Positions 1 through 12,987 of a stretch of 64,000 bases of DNA are shown here, in pieces. The stretch covers positions 17,740,501 through 17,804,500 of the forward strand of contig OZ059899.1 of assembly GCA_964057225.1 (NCBI GenBank), read 5' to 3'. Positions within the stretch are counted from its first letter, which is position 1. Each line of letters starts with the position of its first letter. The notes under the pieces were generated by a model. That model ran no database searches, had not been told where the DNA came from, and was given only the letters and a program-made list of their open reading frames with translations. Source of the DNA: Auanema rhodensis. Taxonomy: Eukaryota > Nematoda > Chromadorea > Rhabditida > Rhabditidae. The position numbers were made by a program, and so were the translations under genes.

Positions 1-31
1 TGTGAACTTATATCAGTTGATATCTCGGTGC

Positions 32-82
32 ATTTTTAAGCTAGCGCAAATCTGATAACACAGATCGACGCAGCTTAACAAT
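32..82. repeat. Long imperfect dyad in monomer A
   Basis: The left arm ATTTTTAAGCT (32-42) faces AGCTTAACAAT (72-82) here, with a single mismatch (35/79). Most other copies carry AGCTTAAAAAT and pair over all 11 bp. Inside are GCG (44-46) with CGC (69-71), an unpaired CAA/CGA triplet, then ATCTG (50-54) with CAGAT (61-65) around the loop ATAACA. A43 is a bulge. About 19 bp can pair in one hairpin or cruciform. The dyad is present in every A monomer. Both A/B junctions of the window break inside its outer arms, at paired bases 40 and 74. Confidence 0.9.
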
Positions 83-165
83 CCGCATCGAATGCACTAT
101 ACTACATTGAAAAACGCATAATACAAAAATTAGTTATGATCGTTTGAAAAAAGATGCATTAGTGT

Positions 166-193
166 ATGTTGAGTTTCCATGTACACTCAACAT
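166..193. repeat. Perfect 9-bp hairpin in monomer A
   Basis: ATGTTGAGT (166-174), loop TTCCATGTAC (175-184), ACTCAACAT (185-193). The arms are intact in nearly all copies of all three A blocks. The A+/A- inversion at 14214 breaks after phase 174, the last base of the left arm. Confidence 0.9.
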
Positions 194-200
194 TGCTTCC

Positions 201-266
201 AAAAACATTTTGACAAAAATTTTTCCAAAAAATTTCAAAATAATTTCGCAAAAAGTAAATGTTTTT
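201..266. other. Phased A/T tracts, possible intrinsic curvature
   Basis: Runs AAAAA (201-205), AAAAATTTTT (215-224), AAAAAATTT (227-235), AAAATAATTT (237-246), AAAAA (250-254) and TTTTT (262-266) follow each other at roughly 10-13 bp. A-tracts near helical spacing are known to bend DNA. That they do so here is inference. The pattern repeats in each A monomer. Confidence 0.5.
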
Positions 267-343
267 AGATTCCTTTTTTCAAGGCAAAGACGATGGACAA
301 TGTTATTCAACGAAAAAATTAATTCTGCAGGGTGAAAATCGAG

Positions 344-374
344 GATATAAGTGTGAACTTATATCAGTTGATAT
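344..374. repeat. Two overlapping short dyads at the A monomer boundary
   Basis: GATATAAGT (344-352), loop GTGA, ACTTATATC (357-365) is a perfect 9-bp hairpin. ATATCA (361-366), GT, TGATAT (369-374) is a second dyad sharing bases with its right arm, so only one can form at a time. Some reverse-block copies carry CTGTTATAAG or CTGAAATAAG variants that weaken the second dyad. Confidence 0.85.
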
Positions 375-3300
375 CTCGGTGCATTTTTAAGCTAGCGCAA
401 ATCTGATAACACAGATCGACGCAGCTTAACAATCCGCATCGAATGCACTATACTACATTGAAAAACGCTTAATACAAAAATTAGTTATGATCGTTTGAAA
501 AAAGATGCATTAGTGTATGTTGAGTTTCCATGTACACTCAACATTGCTTCCAAAAACATTTTGACAAAAATTTTTCCAAAAAATTTCAAAATAATTTCGC
601 AAAAAGTAAATGTTTTTAGATTCCTTTTTTCAAGGCAAAGACGATGGACAATGTTATTCAACGAAAAAATTAATTCTGCAGGGTGAAAATCGAGGATATA
701 AGTGTGAACTTATATCAGTTGATATCTCGGTGCATTTTTAAGCTAGCGCAAATCTGATAACACAGATCGACGCAGCTTAACAATCCGCATCGAATGCACT
801 ATACTACATTGAAAAACGCATAATACAAAAATTAGTTATGATCGTTTGAAAAAAGATGCATTAGTGTATGTTGAGTTTCCATGTACACTCAACATTGCTT
901 CCAAAAACATTTTGACAAAAATTTTTCCAAAAAATTTCAAAATAATTTCGCAAAAAGTAAATGTTTTTAGATTCCTTTTTTCAAGGCAAAGACGATGGAC
1001 AATGTTATTCAACGAAAAAATTAATTCTGCAGGGTGAAAATCGAGGATATAAGTGTGAACTTATATCAGTTGATATCTCGGTGCATTTTTAAGCTAGCGC
1101 AAATCTGATAACACAGATCGACGCAGCTTAACAATCCGCATCGAATGCACTATACTACATTGAAAAACGCATAATACAAAAATTAGTTATGATCGTTTGA
1201 AAAAAGATGCATTAGTGTATGTTGAGTTTCCATGTACACTCAACATTGCTTCCAAAAACATTTTGACAAAAATTTTTCCAAAAAATTTCAAAATAATTTC
1301 GCAAAAAGTAAATGTTTTTAGATTCCTTTTTTCAAGGCAAAGACGATGGACAATGTTATTCAACGAAAAAATTAATTCTGCAGGGTGAAAATCGAGGATA
1401 TAAGTGTGAACTTATATCAGTTGATATCTCGGTGCATTTTTAAGCTAGCGCAAATCTGATAACACAGATCGACGCAGCTTAACAATCCGCATCGAATGCA
1501 CTATACTACATTGAAAAACGCATAATACAAAAATTAGTTATGATCGTTTGAAAAAAGATGCATTAGTGTATGTTGAGTTTCCATGTACACTCAACATTGC
1601 TTCCAAAAACATTTTGACAAAAATTTTTCCAAAAAATTTCAAAATAATTTCGCAAAAAGTAAATGTTTTTAGATTCCTTTTTTCAAGGCAAAGACGATGG
1701 ACAATGTTATTCAACGAAAAAATTAATTCTGCAGGGTGAAAATCGAGGATATAAGTGTGAACTTATATCAGTTGATATCTCGGTGCATTTTTAAGCTAGC
1801 GCAAATCTGATAACACAGATCGACGCAGCTTAACAATCCGCATCGAATGCACTATACTACATTGAAAAACGCATAATACAAAAATTAGTTATGATCGTTT
1901 GAAAAAAGATGCATTAGTGTATGTTGAGTTTCCATGTACACTCAACATTGCTTCCAAAAACATTTTGACAAAAATTTTTCCAAAAAATTTCAAAATAATT
2001 TCGCAAAAAGTAAATGTTTTTAGATTCCTTTTTTCAAGGCAAAGACGATGGACAATGTTATTCAACGAAAAAATTAATTCTGCAGGGTGAAAATCGAGGA
2101 TATAAGTGTGAACTTATATCAGTTGATATCTCGGTGCATTTTTAAGCTAGCGCAAATCTGATAACACAGATCGACGCAGCTTAACAATCCGCATCGAATG
2201 CACTATACTACATTGAAAAACGCATAATACAAAAATTAGTTATGATCGTTTGAAAAAAGATGCATTAGTGTATGTTGAGTTTCCATGTACACTCAACATT
2301 GCTTCCAAAAACATTTTGACAAAAATTTTTCCAAAAAATTTCAAAATAATTTCGCAAAAAGTAAATGTTTTTAGATTCCTTTTTTCAAGGCAAAGACGAT
2401 GGACAATGTTATTCAACGAAAAAATTAATTCTGCAGGGTGAAAATCGAGGATATAAGTGTGAACTTATATCAGTTGATATCTCGGTGCATTTTTAAGCTA
2501 GCGCAAATCTGATAACACAGATCGACGCAGCTTAACAATCCGCATCGAATGCACTATACTACATTGAAAAACGCATAATACAAAAATTAGTTATGATCGT
2601 TTGAAAAAAGATGCATTAGTGTATGTTGAGTTTCCATGTACACTCAACATTGCTTCCAAAAACATTTTGACAAAAATTTTTCCAAAAAATTTCAAAATAA
2701 TTTCGCAAAAAGTAAATGTTTTTAGATTCCTTTTTTCAAGGCAAAGACGATGGACAATGTTATTCAACGAAAAAATTAATTCTGCAGGGTGAAAATCGAG
2801 GATATAAGTGTGAACTTATATCAGTTGATATCTCGGTGCATTTTTAAGCTAGCGCAAATCTGATAACACAGATCGACGCAGCTTAACAATCCGCATCGAA
2901 TGCACTATACTACATTGAAAAACGCATAATACAAAAATTAGTTATGATCGTTTGAAAAAAGATGCATTAGTGTATGTTGAGTTTCCATGTACACTCAACA
3001 TTGCTTCCAAAAACATTTTGACAAAAATTTTTCCAAAAAATTTCAAAATAATTTCGCAAAAAGTAAATGTTTTTAGATTCCTTTTTTCAAGGCAAAGACG
3101 ATGGACAATGTTATTCAACGAAAAAATTAATTCTGCAGGGTGAAAATCGAGGATATAAGTGTGAACTTATATCAGTTGATATCTCGGTGCATTTTTAAGC
3201 TAGCGCAAATCTGATAACACAGATCGACGCAGCTTAACAATCCGCATCGAATGCACTATACTACATTGAAAAACGCATAATACAAAAATTAGTTATGATC

Positions 3301-3861
3301 GTTTGAAAAAAGATGCATTAGTGTATGTTGAGTTTCCATGTACACTCAACATTGCTTCCAAAAACATTTTGACAAAAATTTTTCCAAAAAATTTCAAAAT
3401 AATTTCGCAAAAAGTAAATGTTTTTAGATTCCTTTTTTCAAGGCAAAGACGATGGACAATGTTATTCAACGAAAAAATTAATTCTGCAGGGTGAAAATCG
3501 AGGATATAAGTGTGAACTTATATCAGTTGATATCTCGGTGCATTTTTAAGCTAGCGCAAATCTGATAACACAGATCGACGCAGCTTAACAATCCGCATCG
3601 AATGCACTATACTACATTGAAAAACGCATAATACAAAAATTAGTTATGATCGTTTGAAAAAAGATGCATTAGTGTATGTTGAGTTTCCATGTACACTCAA
3701 CATTGCTTCCAAAAACATTTTGACAAAAATTTTTCCAAAAAATTTCAAAATAATTTCGCAAAAAGTAAATGTTTTTAGATTCCTTTTTTCAAGGCAAAGA
3801 CGATGGACAATGTTATTCAACGAAAAAATTAATTCTGCAGGGTGAAAATCGAGGATATATG

Positions 3862-6800
3862 TGTGAACTTATATCAGTTGATATCTCGGTGCATTTTTAA
3901 GCTAGCGCAAATCTGATAACACAGATCGACGCAGCTTAACAATCCGCATCGAATGCACTATACTACATTGAAAAACGCATAATACAAAAATTAGTTATGA
4001 TCGTTTGAAAAAAGATGCATTAGTGTATGTTGAGTTTCCATGTACACTCAACATTGCTTCCAAAAACATTTTGACAAAAATTTTTCCAAAAAATTTCAAA
4101 ATAATTTCGCAAAAAGTAAATGTTTTTAGATTCCTTTTTTCAAGGCAAAGACGATGGACAATGTTATTCAACGAAAAAATTAATTCTGCAGGGTGAAAAT
4201 CGAGGATATAAGTGTGAACTTATATCAGTTGATATCTCGGTGCATTTTTAAGCTAGCGCAAATCTGTTAACACAGATCGACGCAGCTTAAAAATCCGCAT
4301 CGAATGCACTATACTACATTGAAAAACGCTTAATACAAAAATTAGTTATGATCGTTTGAAAAAAGATGCATTAGTGTATGTTGAGTTTCCATGTACACTC
4401 AACATTGCTTCCAAAAACATTTTGACAAAAATTTTTCCAAAAAATTTCAAAATAATTTCGCAAAAAGTAAATGTTTTTAGATTCCTTTTTTCAAGGCAAA
4501 GACGATGGACAATGTTATTCAACGAAAAAATTAATTCTGCAGGGTGAAAATCGAGGATATAAGTGTGAACTTATATCAGTTGATATCTCGGTGCATTTTT
4601 AAGCTAGCGCAAATCTGATAACACAGATCGACGCAGCTTAACAATCCGCATCGAATGCACTATACTACATTGAAAAACGCATAATACAAAAATTAGTTAT
4701 GATCGTTTGAAAAAAGATGCATTAGTGTATGTTGAGTTTCCATGTACACTCAACATTGCTTCCAAAAACATTTTGACAAAAATTTTTCCAAAAAATTTCG
4801 AAATAATTTCGCAAAAAGTAAATGTTTTTAGATTCCTTTTTTCAAGGCAAAGACGATGGACAATGTTATTCAACGAAAAAATTAATTCTGCAGGGTGAAA
4901 ATCGAGGATATAAGTGTGAACTTATATCAGTTGATATCTCGGTGCATTTTTAAGCTAGCGCAAATCTGATAACACAGATCGACGCAGCTTAAAAATCCGC
5001 ATCGAATGCACTATACTACATTGAAAAACGCTTAATACAAAAATTAGTTATGATCGTTTGAAAAAAGATGCATTAGTGTATGTTGAGTTTCCATGTACAC
5101 TCAACATTGCTTCCAAAAACATTTTGACAAAAATTTTTCCAAAAAATTTCAAAATAATTTCGCAAAAAGTAAATGTTTTTAGATTCCTTTTTTCAAGGCA
5201 AAGACGATGGACAATGTTATTCAACGAAAAAATTAATTCTGCAGGGTGAAAATCGAGGATATATGTGTGAACTTATATCAGTTGATATCTCGGTGCATTT
5301 TTAAGCTAGCGCAAATCTGATAACACAGATCGACGCAGCTTAACAATCCGCATCGAATGCACTATACTACATTGAAAAACGCATAATACAAAAATTAGTT
5401 ATGATCGTTTGAAAAAAGATGCATTAGTGTATGTTGAGTTTCCATGTACACTCAACATTGCTTCCAAAAACATTTTGACAAAAATTTTTCCAAAAAATTT
5501 CAAAATAATTTCGCAAAAAGTAAATGTTTTTAGATTCCTTTTTTCAAGGCAAAGACGATGGACAATGTTATTCAACGAAAAAATTAATTCTGCAGGGTGA
5601 AAATCGAGGATATAAGTGTGAACTTATATCAGTTGATATCTCGGTGCATTTTTAAGCTAGCGCAAATCTGTTAACACAGATCGACGCAGCTTAAAAATCC
5701 GCATCGAATGCACTATACTACATTGAAAAACGCTTAATACAAAAATTAGTTATGATCGTTTGAAAAAAGATGCATTAGTGTATGTTGAGTTTCCATGTAC
5801 ACTCAACATTGCTTCCAAAAACATTTTGACAAAAATTTTTCCAAAAAATTTCAAAATAATTTCGCAAAAAGTAAATGTTTTTAGATTCCTTTTTTCAAGG
5901 CAAAGACGATGGACAATGTTATTCAACGAAAAAATTAATTCTGCAGGGTGAAAATCGAGGATATAAGTGTGAACTTATATCAGTTGATATCTCGGTGCAT
6001 TTTTAAGCTAGCGCAAATCTGATAACACAGATCGACGCAGCTTAACAATCCGCATCGAATGCACTATACTACATTGAAAAACGCATAATACAAAAATTAG
6101 TTATGATCGTTTGAAAAAAGATGCATTAGTGTATGTTGAGTTTCCATGTACACTCAACATTGCTTCCAAAAACATTTTGACAAAAATTTTTCCAAAAAAT
6201 TTCGAAATAATTTCGCAAAAAGTAAATGTTTTTAGATTCCTTTTTTCAAGGCAAAGACGATGGACAATGTTATTCAACGAAAAAATTAATTCTGCAGGGT
6301 GAAAATCGAGGATATAAGTGTGAACTTATATCAGTTGATATCTCGGTGCATTTTTAAGCTAGCGCAAATCTGATAACACAGATCGACGCAGCTTAAAAAT
6401 CCGCATCGAATGCACTATACTACATTGAAAAACGCTTAATACAAAAATTAGTTATGATCGTTTGAAAAAAGATGCATTAGTGTATGTTGAGTTTCCATGT
6501 ACACTCAACATTGCTTCCAAAAACATTTTGACAAAAATTTTTCCAAAAAATTTCGAAATAATTTCGCAAAAAGTAAATGTTTTTAGATTCCTTTTTTCAA
6601 GGCAAAGACGATGGACAATGTTATTCAACGAAAAAATTAATTCTGCAGGGTGAAAATCGAGGATATAAGTGTGAACTTATATCAGTTGATATCTCGGTGC
6701 ATTTTTAAGCTAGCGCAAATCTGATAACACAGATCGACGCAGCTTAACAATCCGCATCGAATGCACTATACTACATTGAAAAACGCATAATACAAAAATT

Positions 6801-7371
6801 AGTTATGATCGTTTGAAAAAAGATGCATTAGTGTATGTTGAGTTTCCATGTACACTCAACATTGCTTCCAAAAACATTTTGACAAAAATTTTTCCAAAAA
6901 ATTTCGAAATAATTTCGCAAAAAGTAAATGTTTTTAGATTCCTTTTTTCAAGGCAAAGACGATGGACAATGTTATTCAACGAAAAAATTAATTCTGCAGG
7001 GTGAAAATCGAGGATATAAGTGTGAACTTATATCAGTTGATATCTCGGTGCATTTTTAAGCTAGCGCAAATCTGATAACACAGATCGACGCAGCTTAAAA
7101 ATCCGCATCGAATGCACTATACTACATTGAAAAACGCTTAATACAAAAATTAGTTATGATCGTTTGAAAAAAGATGCATTAGTGTATGTTGAGTTTCCAT
7201 GTACACTCAACATTGCTTCCAAAAACATTTTGACAAAAATTTTTCCAAAAAATTTCGAAATAATTTCGCAAAAAGTAAATGTTTTTAGATTCCTTTTTTC
7301 AAGGCAAAGACGATGGACAATGTTATTCAACGAAAAAATTAATTCTGCAGGGTGAAAATCGAGGATATAAG
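3862..7371 (+). repeat. 702-bp dimeric higher-order zone in satellite A
   Basis: Copies 12-21 alternate strictly between two linked haplotypes. One has CTTAACAATCC with CGCATAATAC, the other CTTAAAAATCC with CGCTTAATAC. This gives a 702-bp dimer repeated about five times, lying between a zone of only the first haplotype (copies 1-11) and a zone of only the second (copy 22 onward). A 4-mer layer is superposed: the GAGGATATATG variant recurs 1404 bp apart (3851 and 5255), as does CTGTTAACAC (4264 and 5668). Confidence 0.85.
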
Positions 7372-7722
7372 TGTGAACTTATATCAGTTGATATCTCGGT
7401 GCATTTTTAAGCTAGCGCAAATCTGATAACACAGATCGACGCAGCTTAAAAATCCGCATCGAATGCACTATACTACATTGAAAAACGCTTAATACAAAAA
7501 TTAGTTATGATCGTTTGAAAAAAGATGCATTAGTGTATGTTGAGTTTCCATGTACACTCAACATTGCTTCCAAAAACATTTTGACAAAAATTTTTCCAAA
7601 AAATTTCAAAATAATTTCGCAAAAAGTAAATGTTTTTAGATTTCTTTTTTCAAGGCAAAGACGATGGACAATGTTATTCAACGAAAAAATTAATTCTGCA
7701 GGGTGAAAATCGAGGATATAAG

Positions 7723-10700
7723 TGTGAACTTATATCAGTTGATATCTCGGTGCATTTTTAAGCTAGCGCAAATCTGATAACACAGATCGACGCAGCTTAA
7801 AAATCCGCATCGAATGCACTATACTACATTGAAAAACGCTTAATACAAAAATTAGTTATGATCGTTTGAAAAAAGATGCATTAGTGTATGTTGAGTTTCC
7901 ATGTACACTCAACATTGCTTCCAAAAACATTTTGACAAAAATTTTTCCGAAAAATTTCGAAATAATTTCGCAAAAAGTAGATGTTTTTAGATTCCTTTTT
8001 TCAAGGCAAAGACGATGGACAATGTTATTCAACGAAAAAATTAATTCTGCAGGGTGAAAATCGAGGATATAAGTGTGAACTTATATCAGTTGATATCTCG
8101 GTGCATTTTTAAGCTAGCTCAAATCTGATAACACAGATCGACGCAGCTTAAAAATCCGCATCGAATGCACTATACTACTTTGAAAAACGCTTAATACAAA
8201 AATTAGTTATGATCGTTTGAAAAAAGATGCATTAGTGTATGTTGAGTTTCCATGTACACTCAACATTGCTTCCAAAAACATTTTGACAAAAATTTTTCCA
8301 AAAAATTTCAAAATAATTTCGCAAAAAGTAAATGTTTTTAGATTTCTTTTTTCAAGGCAAAGACGATGGACAATGTTATTCAACGAAAAAATTAATTCTG
8401 CAGGGTGAAAATCGAGGATATAAGTGTGAACTTATATCAGTTGATATCTCGGTGCATTTTTAAGCTAGCGCAAATCTGATAACACAGATCGACGCAGCTT
8501 AAAAATCCGCATCGAATGCACTATACTACATTGAAAAACGCTTAATACAAAAATTAGTTATGATCGTTTGAAAAAAGATGCATTAGTGTATGTTGAGTTT
8601 CCATGTACACTCAACATTGCTTCCAAAAACATTTTGACAAAAATTTTTCCAAAAAATTTCAAAATAATTTCGCAAAAAGTAAATGTTTTTAGATTTCTTT
8701 TTTCAAGGCAAAGACGATGGACAATGTTATTCAACGAAAAAATTAATTCTGCAGGGTGAAAATCGAGGATATAAGTGTGAACTTATATCAGTTGATATCT
8801 CGGTGCATTTTTAAGCTAGCGCAAATCTGATAACACAGATCGACGCAGCTTAAAAATCCGCATCGAATGCATTATACTACATTGAAAAACGCTTAATACA
8901 AAAATTAGTTATGATCGTTTGAGAAAAGATGCATTAGTGTATGTTGAGTTTCCATGTACACTCAACATTGCTTCCAAAAACATTTTGACAAAAATTTTTC
9001 CAAAAAATTTCAAAATAATTTCGCAAAAAGTAAATGTTTTTAGATTTCTTTTTTCAAGGCAAAGACGATGGACAATGTTATTCAACGAAAAAATTAATTC
9101 TGCAGGGTGAAAATCGAGGATATAAGTGTGAACTTATATCAGTTGATATCTCGGTGCATTTTTAAGCTAGCGCAAACCTGATAACACAGATCGACGCAGC
9201 TTAAAAATCCGCATCGAATGCACTATACTACATTGAAAAACGCTTAATACAAAAATTAGTTATGATCGTTTGAAAAAAGATGCATTAGTGTATGTTGAGT
9301 TTCCATGTACACTCAACATTGCTTCCAAAAACATTTTGACAAAAATTTTTCCGAAAAATTTCGAAATAATTTCGCAAAAAGTAGATGTTTTTAGATTCCT
9401 TTTTTCAAGGCAAAGACGATGGACAATGTTATTCAACGAAAAAATTAATTCTGCAGGGTGAAAATCGAGGATATAAGTGTGAACTTATATCAGTTGATAT
9501 CTCGGTGCATTTTTAAGCTAGCTCAAATCTGATAACACAGATCGACGCAGCTTAAAAATCCGCATCGAATGCATTATACTACATTGAAAAACGCTTAATA
9601 CAAAAATTAGTTATGATCGTTTGAGAAAAGATGCATTAGTGTATGTTGAGTTTCCATGTACACTCAACATTGCTTCCAAAAACATTTTGACAAAAATTTT
9701 TCCAAAAAATTTCAAAATAATTTCGCAAAAAGTAAATGTTTTTAGATTCCTTTTTTCAAGGCAAAGACGATGGACAATGTTATTCAACGAAAAAATTAAT
9801 TCTGCAGGGTGAAAATCGAGGATATAAGTGTGAACTTATATCAGTTGATATCTCGGTGCATTTTTAAGCTAGCGCAAACCTGATAACACAGATCGACGCA
9901 GCTTAAAAATCCGCATCGAATGCACTATACTACATTGAAAAACGCTTAATACAAAAATTAGTTATGATCGTTTGAAAAAAGATGCATTAGTGTATGTTGA
10001 GTTTCCATGTACACTCAACATTGCTTCCAAAAACATTTTGACAAAAATTTTTCCAAAAAATTTCGAAATAATTTCGCAAAAAGTAAATGTTTTTAGATTC
10101 CTTTTTTCAAGGCAAAGACGATGGACAATGTTATTCAACGAAAAAATTAATTCTGCAGGGTGAAAATCGAGGATATAAGTGTGAACTTATATCAGTTGAT
10201 ATCTCGGTGCATTTTTAAGCTAGCGCAAATCTGATAACACAGATCGACGCAGCTTAAAAATCCGCATCGAATGCACTATACTACATTGAAAAACGCTTAA
10301 TACAAAAATTAGTTATGATCGTTTGAAAAAAGATGCATTAGTGTATGTTGAGTTTCCATGTACACTCAACATTGCTTCCAAAAACATTTTGACAAAAATT
10401 TTTCCAAAAAATTTCAAAATAATTTCGCAAAAAGTAAATGTTTTTAGATTTCTTTTTTCAAGGCAAAGACGATGGACAATGTTATTCAACGAAAAAATTA
10501 ATTCTGCAGGGTGAAAATCGAGGATATAAGTGTGAACTTATATCAGTTGATATCTCGGTGCATTTTTAAGCTAGCGCAAATCTGATAACACAGATCGACG
10601 CAGCTTAAAAATCCGCATCGAATGCACTATACTACATTGAAAAACGCTTAATACAAAAATTAGTTATGATCGTTTGAAAAAAGATGCATTAGTGTATGTT

Positions 10701-12987
10701 GAGTTTCCATGTACACTCAACATTGCTTCCAAAAACATTTTGACAAAAATTTTTCCGAAAAATTTCGAAATAATTTCGCAAAAAGTAGATGTTTTTAGAT
10801 TCCTTTTTTCAAGGCAAAGACGATGGACAATGTTATTCAACGAAAAAATTAATTCTGCAGGGTGAAAATCGAGGATATAAGTGTGAACTTATATCAGTTG
10901 ATATCTCGGTGCATTTTTAAGCTAGCTCAAATCTGATAACACAGATCGACGCAGCTTAAAAATCCGCATCGAATGCACTATACTACTTTGAAAAACGCTT
11001 AATACAAAAATTAGTTATGATCGTTTGAAAAAAGATGCATTAGTGTATGTTGAGTTTCCATGTACACTCAACATTGCTTCCAAAAACATTTTGACAAAAA
11101 TTTTTCCAAAAAATTTCAAAATAATTTCGCAAAAAGTAAATGTTTTTAGATTTCTTTTTTCAAGGCAAAGACGATGGACAATGTTATTCAACGAAAAAAT
11201 TAATTCTGCAGGGTGAAAATCGAGGATATAAGTGTGAACTTATATCAGTTGATATCTCGGTGCATTTTTAAGCTAGCGCAAATCTGATAACACAGATCGA
11301 CGCAGCTTAAAAATCCGCATCGAATGCACTATACTACATTGAAAAACGCTTAATACAAAAATTAGTTATGATCGTTTGAAAAAAGATGCATTAGTGTATG
11401 TTGAGTTTCCATGTACACTCAACATTGCTTCCAAAAACATTTTGACAAAAATTTTTCCAAAAAATTTCAAAATAATTTCGCAAAAAGTAAATGTTTTTAG
11501 ATTTCTTTTTTCAAGGCAAAGACGATGGACAATGTTATTCAACGAAAAAATTAATTCTGCAGGGTGAAAATCGAGGATATAAGTGTGAACTTATATCAGT
11601 TGATATCTCGGTGCATTTTTAAGCTAGCGCAAATCTGATAACACAGATCGACGCAGCTTAAAAATCCGCATCGAATGCATTATACTACATTGAAAAACGC
11701 TTAATACAAAAATTAGTTATGATCGTTTGAGAAAAGATGCATTAGTGTATGTTGAGTTTCCATGTACACTCAACATTGCTTCCAAAAACATTTTGACAAA
11801 AATTTTTCCAAAAAATTTCAAAATAATTTCGCAAAAAGTAAATGTTTTTAGATTTCTTTTTTCAAGGCAAAGACGATGGACAATGTTATTCAACGAAAAA
11901 ATTAATTCTGCAGGGTGAAAATCGAGGATATAAGTGTGAACTTATATCAGTTGATATCTCGGTGCATTTTTAAGCTAGCGCAAACCTGATAACACAGATC
12001 GACGCAGCTTAAAAATCCGCATCGAATGCACTATACTACATTGAAAAACGCTTAATACAAAAATTAGTTATGATCGTTTGAAAAAAGATGCATTAGTGTA
12101 TGTTGAGTTTCCATGTACACTCAACATTGCTTCCAAAAACATTTTGACAAAAATTTTTCCGAAAAATTTCGAAATAATTTCGCAAAAAGTAGATGTTTTT
12201 AGATTCCTTTTTTCAAGGCAAAGACGATGGACAATGTTATTCAACGAAAAAATTAATTCTGCAGGGTGAAAATCGAGGATATAAGTGTGAACTTATATCA
12301 GTTGATATCTCGGTGCATTTTTAAGCTAGCTCAAATCTGATAACACAGATCGACGCAGCTTAAAAATCCGCATCGAATGCATTATACTACATTGAAAAAC
12401 GCTTAATACAAAAATTAGTTATGATCGTTTGAGAAAAGATGCATTAGTGTATGTTGAGTTTCCATGTACACTCAACATTGCTTCCAAAAACATTTTGACA
12501 AAAATTTTTCCAAAAAATTTCAAAATAATTTCGCAAAAAGTAAATGTTTTTAGATTCCTTTTTTCAAGGCAAAGACGATGGACAATGTTATTCAACGAAA
12601 AAATTAATTCTGCAGGGTGAAAATCGAGGATATAAGTGTGAACTTATATCAGTTGATATCTCGGTGCATTTTTAAGCTAGCGCAAACCTGATAACACAGA
12701 TCGACGCAGCTTAAAAATCCGCATCGAATGCACTATACTACATTGAAAAACGCTTAATACAAAAATTAGTTATGATCGTTTGAAAAAAGATGCATTAGTG
12801 TATGTTGAGTTTCCATGTACACTCAACATTGCTTCCAAAAACATTTTGACAAAAATTTTTCCAAAAAATTTCAAAATAATTTCGCAAAAAGTAAATGTTT
12901 TTAGATTCCTTTTTTCAAGGCAAAGACGATGGACAATGTTATTCAACGAAAAAATTAATTCTGCAGGGTGAAAATCGAGGATATAAG
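7723..12987 (+). repeat. 2808-bp (8-mer) higher-order repeat in satellite A, about two copies
   Basis: Private variants of copies 23-29 return eight monomers later in copies 31-37: GCTAGCTCAA, TACTACTTTG (8173 and 10981), GCATTATAC with GTTTGAGAAAAG, and CGCAAACCTG (9171 and 11979). All are offset by exactly 2808 bp. Identity is best for copies 23-28 against 31-36 and decays in the last two. A 1404-bp sub-period is visible because the CCGAAAAATTTCG plus AAGTAGATG copies fall at every fourth monomer. Confidence 0.85.

Larger units (their letters stand above)
1..351 (+). repeat. Satellite A reference monomer (phase 1 = window base 1)
   Basis: This first full copy is used to number phases. It contains a 51-bp imperfect dyad at 32-82, a perfect 9-bp hairpin at 166-193, phased A/T runs at 201-266, and two overlapping dyads across the copy boundary at 344-374. 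GCTAGC (41-46), GATATC and CTGCAG (326-331) each occur once. I see no internal duplication of half-monomers, so A does not look like a diverged dimer of a 175-bp unit. The family was not recognised. Confidence 0.95.

Noticed and set aside
144-335. 63-codon open frame repeated every 351 bp on the A coding-like strand
   Set aside because: It starts with TTG, has no visible ribosome-binding or eukaryotic gene context, exists only as part of a tandem satellite, and is interrupted by a stop in an amplified subfamily. Its openness follows from copy identity.
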